Assembly (NCBI GenBank): GCA_943330705.2
Contig: CALQIT020000023.1
Location: 1 to 37,157 of the forward strand
Reading direction: 5' to 3'
DNA from: Streptomyces griseus
Lineage (GTDB): Bacteria; Bdellovibrionota; Bdellovibrionia; Bdellovibrionales; Bdellovibrionaceae
DNA: 37,157 nucleotides
The position numbers and the translations under genes are program-made. Shown here piece by piece: positions 32,170 through 37,157 of this stretch (position 1 is its first letter; the number at the start of each line of letters is the position of its first letter). The notes under the pieces are model-generated. The model did no database searches. It worked only from the letters and a program-made list of their open reading frames with translations, and was not told the origin of the DNA.

Positions 32170-32285
32170 CCGGGCTTTATTCCGCGCTATGCTAGAGTTG
32201 GCTGCGAAGTAGTGTAACGTAATACTTTTCCATGGAATTCGACATTTTAGAGGCATAGAATTTATGCCGATAGCGACAGTGGTAT

Positions 32286-33641
32286 ATGAACCAGAATATG
32301 ACCATGCCGAAAATCCAATGGCTTCGCGAGAAGTTCAAATCATTTGAAGATGACAATCATGATCTGAATGTCTCAGTGTCCGTGCTGGTGATGAATCTTA
32401 CTATCTACCCTCTGTTTGCGGTGCTTTTTCAGTACGCTCAGCCTAACAGTGTTGACAGCTATCTCGAGCGACTTTTGGTTTCGTCACCCTCTGCAGTCTT
32501 TTTAAGCCTATTATTTTTTGTACCGACATCGAGGCGATTTTCCCAGTTTTTTGTCACCTTTGCGATAACCACAATGACGTTGCATATTCTGTTTTTGCTT
32601 TATCGGCTAAATTTAAATCCCACCTATGTCATGGGTTTGTACGCGGTGCTATCTGTTTGTACGGCACTGACGGTGCGAATTTCCATGATCATATTTTATA
32701 CCACCACCTGTATGATAGGAACCCTAGTGGTGGCGGTGGCAACAAAAGACCCTTTGTTTCACCCTTGGCTTTTTATCGCGCTTGCTGGGGTCGAGGCCGT
32801 GCTTGCAGCAACAATTAATATCCAAAAGCTTAATGGATATCTAAATATCGGCAAAGAAAGAAAAAAATTAATTGAGGCTGAAAAAATGGCCTCAATTGGT
32901 ATTTTGGCGGCCGGGGTTGCCCACGAATTTAATAACCCCTTAGCAATTATTGATGGAAAAAGTGCATTACTGATCAAGGGAATTGACAGGGAAAGCGTCA
33001 GTCCCGACAAGATAAAATCAGAACTCGAGGGCATTCGTAAAACAGTGGGTCGCCTGGCCTCAATTGTCCGCGCGCTACTGGATATTGCCTCGAAGCCGAA
33101 TTCCAAAGACAATGAAATTTGCCTATTCAGCGATGTTCTAAGCAATGCGATGAGCTTTGTTCAGGGTCGAGTCGATGACAAACGCATCCAGATGAAAATC
33201 TCGACCCCAGAAGATATTCGAATCTCTGGCGGCCTAGCTCAGCACGCACTGATTCTTATCAGTCTCATTTCAAATTCAATTGATGCGATTGCTGACCTCG
33301 AGATTCCCGCAGATAGCTCACTACACAACCTGCCAGAAAAATTACCAGAAAAATTACCAGAAGAATTTCCAGAAGAATTTCCAGAGAAGTGGATTCAAAT
33401 TTCTGCAGAACGTGAGGACGGTCACGCAGTCATTCGCGTCACTGACTCTGGGAAAGGTATTCCCGAGGCGATTGTAGAAAGACTATTCCTGCCATTTTTT
33501 ACGACAAAGGAGCCTGGGCAGGGAGTGGGCCTTGGGCTTAGCTTGGCCAAAGCGGCGCTACAGAAAATGGACGGAGATTTGCTTTACAATCGGGACTCGA
33601 AAAATACTGAATTTTTGATTCGCATTCCCTGCGAAAATTAA
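32286..33641 (+). CDS. Orphan membrane-bound sensor histidine kinase with variable repeat
   Basis: 451 residues. Residues 30-185 hold about six membrane helices with short loops. Then HisKA with MASIGILAAGVAHEFNNPLAI (His213), and the HATPase domain with N-box LISNSIDAIA, G1 DSGKGIP, F-box PFFTTK and G2 GVGLGLSLAKA. Between N-box and G1 lies an in-frame repeat of L/F-P-E-K/E (residues 349-368) that is not part of the fold. No response regulator is adjacent. It has the same plan as the kinase at 8.2-9.5 kb, suggesting an old duplication. The ribosome site is weak, so starts at 32298 or 32304 are also possible. Confidence 0.87.
   Translation: MNQNMTMPKIQWLREKFKSFEDDNHDLNVSVSVLVMNLTIYPLFAVLFQYAQPNSVDSYLERLLVSSPSAVFLSLLFFVPTSRRFSQFFVTFAITTMTLHILFLLYRLNLNPTYVMGLYAVLSVCTALTVRISMIIFYTTTCMIGTLVVAVATKDPLFHPWLFIALAGVEAVLAATINIQKLNGYLNIGKERKKLIEAEKMASIGILAAGVAHEFNNPLAIIDGKSALLIKGIDRESVSPDKIKSELEGIRKTVGRLASIVRALLDIASKPNSKDNEICLFSDVLSNAMSFVQGRVDDKRIQMKISTPEDIRISGGLAQHALILISLISNSIDAIADLEIPADSSLHNLPEKLPEKLPEEFPEEFPEKWIQISAEREDGHAVIRVTDSGKGIPEAIVERLFLPFFTTKEPGQGVGLGLSLAKAALQKMDGDLLYNRDSKNTEFLIRIPCEN
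33330..33389 (+). repeat. In-frame 12-bp tandem repeat (five units) in the kinase gene
   Basis: Five consecutive 12-bp units of the type TTACCAGAAAAA, encoding LPEK-LPEK-LPEE-FPEE-FPEK. Units differ at one to three bases. Because 12 is a multiple of three, copy changes would lengthen or shorten the loop without breaking the gene. Confidence 0.85.
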
Positions 33642-33918
33642 ACTCTAAAATTTGAAAAAATAGCAACTTTTCTTCCCTCGGCTTAAGGGATGGTTGGTCA
33701 GAAAAAACCTGCACATTTATTGCTTTAGGGCGTTAGGGTGTGCTTGGATGGCTGCTGTATTCAGACTGAGGTAGGGCTAGGAGCGAGTTCAAGATTTGGC
33801 AATAACTGCGTAAATACAAGTAAATTCATATATTTATCTATTACGAAAAGGGTCCTACTTGCTTTGGGGTAAAATCTGCTATAATTAATGAAGGATTAGA
33901 TTTTATAAGGAGTCCACT
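33642..33918. other. Intergenic region upstream of the IscA-type gene
   Basis: 277 bases without a gene. The right end holds the promoter and ribosome site of the next gene; nothing recognisable in the remainder. Confidence 0.5.
33877..33912 (+). promoter_or_regulatory. Extended -10 promoter and ribosome site of the IscA-type gene
   Basis: A perfect -10 TATAAT (33880-33885) preceded by TG (33877-33878). The best -35 (ACTTGC) is poor, as is common for extended -10 promoters. AAGGAG (33907-33912) lies 6 bases before the ATG. Confidence 0.6.
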
Positions 33919-34245
33919 ATGATTCAGATTAGCGAGAGTGCCATTCAAAGACTAAAGAATTTGAAGTCAGAGGAAGGGCGAGCTGCTCAGGATTTTTTGC
34001 GGGTCGAGGTCAAAAAGGGCGGATGTTCTGGCTTATCTTATAAAATGGATTTCGATAGTCAGCTGAAGGACGGCGACAAGACTTTTGAAAGCCATGGCGA
34101 AAAAGTCGTGGTCGATTCGCAAAGTTTTTTATATTTAATTGGCATGACTTTGGATTATTCGGGTGGTCTCAATGGCAAAGGGTTTGTTTTCAACAACCCC
34201 AATGCCAGTAAAAACTGCGGCTGTGGTTCAAGCTTTAACGTTTAA
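33919..34245 (+). CDS. HesB/IscA-family iron-sulfur cluster carrier
   Basis: 108 residues. The three conserved cysteines are present: KKGGCSGLSYKM and KNCGCGSSF at the C-terminus. These A-type carriers (IscA, SufA, ErpA) receive an Fe-S cluster from the scaffold and pass it to target proteins. Which subfamily this is cannot be settled from one sequence. It is a single gene with its own strong promoter; a cysteine desulfurase is encoded 1.4 kb downstream on the other strand. Its last 11 bases overlap the convergent protease remnant. Confidence 0.92.
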   Translation: MIQISESAIQRLKNLKSEEGRAAQDFLRVEVKKGGCSGLSYKMDFDSQLKDGDKTFESHGEKVVVDSQSFLYLIGMTLDYSGGLNGKGFVFNNPNASKNCGCGSSFNV

Positions 34246-34559
34246 AAATCAATTTCCACTTATTGAGTGTGCCGATATCTTGAGCCACTGAATCGACAAT
34301 CTTTAGTTTCCAGATTCCAGTAGCTGCGATCGCCGAAAGACTGCTCATGTTTATCTCTACTGAAAGTTCGTCGCCAAAGGTGCCCCTGAGATCGCGAGTT
34401 CTTCCCAATCTATTCTTTTGCAGAGCATACCGCTTTCCGGAAGGATCGGTCAGCATCCTGGATGTCGTAAATGTCCTTTCGATCGTCGTCGCCATAAATG
34501 ACTTTTTCGCCAAGAATGAATCCCATTACAGCGCTGATTAGGAATAGGCGTAACTTCAC
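34235..34559 (-). pseudogene. Remnant of a secreted protease with C-terminal P-domain
   Basis: A GTG at 34559 with GGAGG 5 bases upstream starts a signal peptide (MKLRLFLISAVMGFILG) followed by IYGDDDRKDIYDIQD, typical of the start of secreted trypsin/V8-like proteases in Bdellovibrio relatives; this frame stops near 34410. In a different frame the remainder (to 34235) encodes the end of a proprotein-convertase P-domain: LTDPSGKRYAL, DLRGTFGDE, GIWKLKIVDS and GTLNKWKLIF. The catalytic domain between the two is missing and the junction (near 34450) is out of frame. The gene has therefore lost its protease core by internal deletion. Confidence 0.65.
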
Positions 34560-34692
34560 TTTGTCCTCCTTGACTAGTGTTCACGAAGAATAGGACTAAG
34601 TTCGTAGTGAAATCGGTTATATTTATTTTCACTAAATTACTGATGGCCAGTGGCTGGAAAGTAAGTAGAAGATATTGGGACTGGAGAAATAT

Positions 34693-35613
34693 ATGGCCGG
34701 CACAAGCTTACTTGCCCTGATTGACGATATTGCGACGACCTTAGACGATGTTGCAGTGATGACCAAAGTTGCGGCAAAAAAAACCGCTGGAGTTTTGGGT
34801 GATGACTTAGCTCTTAACGCCCAGCAAGTTTCAGGAGTCCACGCTGATCGCGAACTGCCAGTGGTTTGGGCGGTAGCCAAAGGCTCGATGGTCAATAAAG
34901 CTATACTTATCCCTGTGGCTTTGCTGATCAGTGAATTTGTCCCTTTTCTTGTCACGCCGTTATTAATGAGTGGTGGCCTGTATTTGTGTTTCGAAGGTTT
35001 TGAAAAGGTTTATGAAAAATTTTTTCATAAACCCAAAAGCAATCCTGGGAAACAATCCAAACTCCAAAACGAGCCGATAAGTGAATCAGTAATGGAGCCA
35101 GCATCTGAAACTGAACCGGCACTTGAAATCGGAATTTTCGAAAGAGAAAAAATAAAGGGTGCCGTTCGCACGGACTTTATTTTATCCGCAGAAATAATAG
35201 TGATCACATTAGGCTCCGTGGCCACCGACCCCTTATTGCAACGGATACTTGTCCTTGTCAGCATCGGCTTGGTGATGACCGTCGGGGTCTATGGACTTGT
35301 TGCTGGAATAGTAAAGATTGATGATTTTGGTCTTTGGCTTATGACAAAAAGCAGCCGCAGCATTAAGAAAATAGGTCAATCTATTGTCGGCTTTGCGCCC
35401 TGGCTAATGAAGTTTTTGGGTATCGCAGGAACCGGAGCAATGTTTTTAGTTGGCGGAGGAATTCTTACCCACGGGAATTCTTTTCTACATCAGCAAAAGG
35501 AAAGTTTTGGTCCATTAGGTGGCGCAACTTTTGATCTTTTTTCCGGTGTGCTAGCAGGTGGCGCCGTTTTTACAGTTGTTTTTTTGGGAAAAAAGTTTAG
35601 ATCGAAAAAATGA
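34693..35613 (+). CDS. DUF808 (YedI-like) inner membrane protein
   Basis: 306 residues from the ATG at 34693, with GGAG 7 bases upstream; the frame opens 6 codons earlier. [43 protein letters not shown] at the N-terminus is the DUF808 signature, and several membrane helices follow (about 75-105, 165-190, 195-215, 245-265, 280-300). A charged loop (about 118-155) is longer and more acidic than usual (SETEPALE). Function unknown in all bacteria. Single gene. Confidence 0.9.
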   Translation: MAGTSLLALIDDIATTLDDVAVMTKVAAKKTAGVLGDDLALNAQQVSGVHADRELPVVWAVAKGSMVNKAILIPVALLISEFVPFLVTPLLMSGGLYLCFEGFEKVYEKFFHKPKSNPGKQSKLQNEPISESVMEPASETEPALEIGIFEREKIKGAVRTDFILSAEIIVITLGSVATDPLLQRILVLVSIGLVMTVGVYGLVAGIVKIDDFGLWLMTKSSRSIKKIGQSIVGFAPWLMKFLGIAGTGAMFLVGGGILTHGNSFLHQQKESFGPLGGATFDLFSGVLAGGAVFTVVFLGKKFRSKK

Positions 35614-35642
35614 TTTCTAAATTTATATTTTTTTGAAGCCAT

Positions 35643-36785
35643 TCAAGCCTGTGAATTTTTTGCTTGGATAACTTGGCGTAGGATGCCGATTGTCGCAAGG
35701 ATATCTTCTTTGCTGGTGCTGCGGCCTAAGGACAAGCGCAAGGTATTTTGAGCGTCTGTTTCACTAAGGCCCAGGGCTTGAAGAACGGGGCTCGCTCTCA
35801 TGCTTTCGCTATTGCATGCAGAACCTCTGCTGATCGCAATAGCCGCTATCTGTGCCGGAACAACATAGCCCTTAAAGGTTACATTTAACGTATTGGGACT
35901 GCGTTCATCGGGATGACCGTTGATCTGCAGCCCAGGAAAAGATTCAACCAGGTTTTGCTGCAAGAGATCGCGTAGGCCAGCTTGCCGCATGGATTCCTGC
36001 TGTTGAACCGCGGCCGCGATAGAACAGGCTTCACCAAGGCCGACAATACCAGGGACATTCAGAGTTCCGGCCCTGAGTCCGCGTTCTTGGCCACCCCCAA
36101 GAAGCAGCGGCGAAATTTGGACCTTGGGATTTCTCGATCGAATAAACAAGGCGCCAACGCCCTTCGGTCCATATATTTTATGGCCCGACAGCGACAATAG
36201 ATCGACCAGTGAATTTTCAACATGGACTGGAATTTTTCCAACAGCCTGGGTTGCGTCGCTATGCAAATAGATCTTATTTTCCTTTGCCAGCTTTGTCAGT
36301 TGCAGAATCGGATTGAGCGAGCCTGTTTCGTTGTTCACCCACATGAAACTCATTAATCGAGTGGTGGGACGGATGAGCTTCGCGACATCATCAACACTAA
36401 CCTGGCCATATTTATTAACAGGGGCCCAGCTGACTTCGACGTTGCTTTGACCTTCTAGCCATTTAAAAGCACTGAGAATTGAACTGTGCTCGGTGGGGCT
36501 TGTGATAAAGTGCAAGGGCTGGCGTGCAGTTTCAAGCAGCCCGCGCACGACCCAGTTGTTGCTTTCGGTTGCCCCGGAAGTAAAAAAAATTTCATGCGGC
36601 AAGGCGCCGATGCTAGTTGCGATTTGTGCCCTTGCTTTTTGCACTGCTTGCTCGGCCTGCCAGCCGAAGGAATGGCCTGAGCTTGCCGGGTTGCCAAATT
36701 GCTCGGTAAAAAATGGTAACATGGCAGCCAGAACCTGGGGGTCAACTGGCGTGGTTGCATTGTAATCTAGGTAGATGGCCTTCAT
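35643..36785 (-). CDS. Cysteine desulfurase (NifS/IscS family)
   Basis: 380 residues. A fold-type I PLP enzyme: YLDYNATTPVDP, the FFTSGATESNNW segment, HSDATQAVGKIPV, the PLP lysine in SLSGHKIYGPKGVGAL, and the active-site cysteine in SRGSACNSESMRASPVL. It takes sulfur from cysteine as an enzyme-bound persulfide for Fe-S clusters or tRNA thiolation. Its length and active loop fit the IscS/NifS-like group I. The lack of iscU next to it leaves the physiological partner open; the persulfide dioxygenase and IscA-type protein in the same window share the sulfur theme. Confidence 0.92.
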   Translation of the reverse strand: MKAIYLDYNATTPVDPQVLAAMLPFFTEQFGNPASSGHSFGWQAEQAVQKARAQIATSIGALPHEIFFTSGATESNNWVVRGLLETARQPLHFITSPTEHSSILSAFKWLEGQSNVEVSWAPVNKYGQVSVDDVAKLIRPTTRLMSFMWVNNETGSLNPILQLTKLAKENKIYLHSDATQAVGKIPVHVENSLVDLLSLSGHKIYGPKGVGALFIRSRNPKVQISPLLLGGGQERGLRAGTLNVPGIVGLGEACSIAAAVQQQESMRQAGLRDLLQQNLVESFPGLQINGHPDERSPNTLNVTFKGYVVPAQIAAIAISRGSACNSESMRASPVLQALGLSETDAQNTLRLSLGRSTSKEDILATIGILRQVIQAKNSQA

Positions 36786-36842
36786 CAGACCAAATAATCA
36801 AAATTCCTACTGTTTTGTCAAAGACTCCGTCAGAATAAAAGC

Positions 36843-37139
36843 ATGAAAAAGTCCGCTACCAAGCCCAGCAAGAAGTCGTTTGCGCTGCAATCTTTTTTTG
36901 TGCCACCAGGTAAGCGGGCGGAATCCCTCATTAAATGGAAAGATGTTGCAGGCCTGACCGGGTTATTTGATTCAGTTTCACGCCGTAAGATCCTCGCGGG
37001 ATGGGTCATTCCAGCGACAGCCGTCGGGCTGATGTCAGCAAGGCCTTTTCGAGTTAGGGCTGAGCGAATTGATCTTAACAAATCCCAAAGCGTCCCCGAG
37101 AATTTGTCTGTGATTTTTTTGAGCTGCAGTAAAAGTTGA
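36843..37139 (+). CDS. Doubtful small basic ORF with twin-arginine-like motif
   Basis: 98 residues, basic, not recognised. It contains SRRKIL followed by a hydrophobic stretch (WVIPATAVGLM), which resembles a Tat signal but lies 45 residues into the protein. There is no clear ribosome binding site. An antisense ORF covers the same bases. It could be a real small gene, a gene fragment or chance; low certainty. Confidence 0.3.
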   Translation: MKKSATKPSKKSFALQSFFVPPGKRAESLIKWKDVAGLTGLFDSVSRRKILAGWVIPATAVGLMSARPFRVRAERIDLNKSQSVPENLSVIFLSCSKS

Positions 37140-37157
37140 AATAAAACTGCGGCGGCC

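Noticed and set aside
33330-33389. CRISPR-like or mobile repeat
   Set aside because: Units are contiguous 12-mers in frame within a kinase gene without spacers; a simple coding tandem repeat.
36830-37081. 83-codon minus-strand ORF near the right edge
   Set aside because: Antisense to an equally weak plus-strand ORF; neither has a clear start, and this one shows no recognisable motif.

Overview
The window looks like chromosomal DNA of a free-living or predatory Gram-negative bacterium of the Bdellovibrio type (Bdellovibrionota). This is inferred from protein style (FecR-like envelope protein, split TonB system, exported proteins of unknown function, orphan histidine kinases, EAL and Smr proteins), not from any marker gene. 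I see no tRNA, rRNA, insertion sequence, phage gene or CRISPR array. Coding density is high, many starts overlap the previous stop by 1-4 bases, and GTG/TTG starts with clear Shine-Dalgarno sites are common.

Layout. 1-1.2 kb: 5' part of a FecR-like exported protein. 1.36-1.83 kb: greB, possibly leaderless. 1.9-6.7 kb: one tightly coupled operon for TonB-dependent uptake (ExbB, ExbD, TonB, outer-membrane receptor, lipoprotein). 6.8-9.5 kb: a small coiled-coil protein, a persulfide dioxygenase-rhodanese fusion and a convergent membrane histidine kinase. 9.8-12.8 kb (minus): diheme cytochrome c fused to a beta-barrel, an exported unknown protein and a DUF547 protein. 13.0-16.7 kb: an arsenosugar cluster, with a CMD/AhpD-like protein and radical-SAM ArsS on plus facing MTA-phosphorylase, TIGR04283 and TIGR04282 glycosyltransferases on minus; no ArsM is present here. 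16.9-20.3 kb: deoC followed by a complete aldehyde dehydrogenase and a half-length dehydrogenase lacking the active site, which together resemble a split ALDH16. 20.3-24.0 kb: cNMP-binding/EAL phosphodiesterase, Smr protein, RNase HI, matrixin-type lipoprotein protease and a coupled unknown. 24.0-25.3 kb (minus): CBS-pair protein, small exported protein and a K+-channel-like protein with a non-canonical selectivity filter. 25.8-28.5 kb: GLUG-repeat exported protein and a large lipoprotein of unknown function. 28.5-32.2 kb: nitroreductase remnant, ahpF and ahpC, divergent from oxyR with a textbook OxyR operator. 32.3-33.6 kb: second orphan histidine kinase with an in-frame 12-bp repeat in its ATPase domain. 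33.9-37.1 kb: IscA-type protein, remnant of a secreted protease with a P-domain, DUF808 membrane protein, cysteine desulfurase and a doubtful small ORF.

How they fit. Three modules stand out: organoarsenic (arsenosugar) synthesis, deoxyribose 5-phosphate breakdown with aldehyde disposal (sensible for a DNA-consuming lifestyle), and peroxide/sulfur/iron-sulfur handling (AhpC/AhpF/OxyR, persulfide dioxygenase, cysteine desulfurase, IscA). Two genes are decayed (nitroreductase, P-domain protease), and several short tandem duplications sit at or near gene ends.
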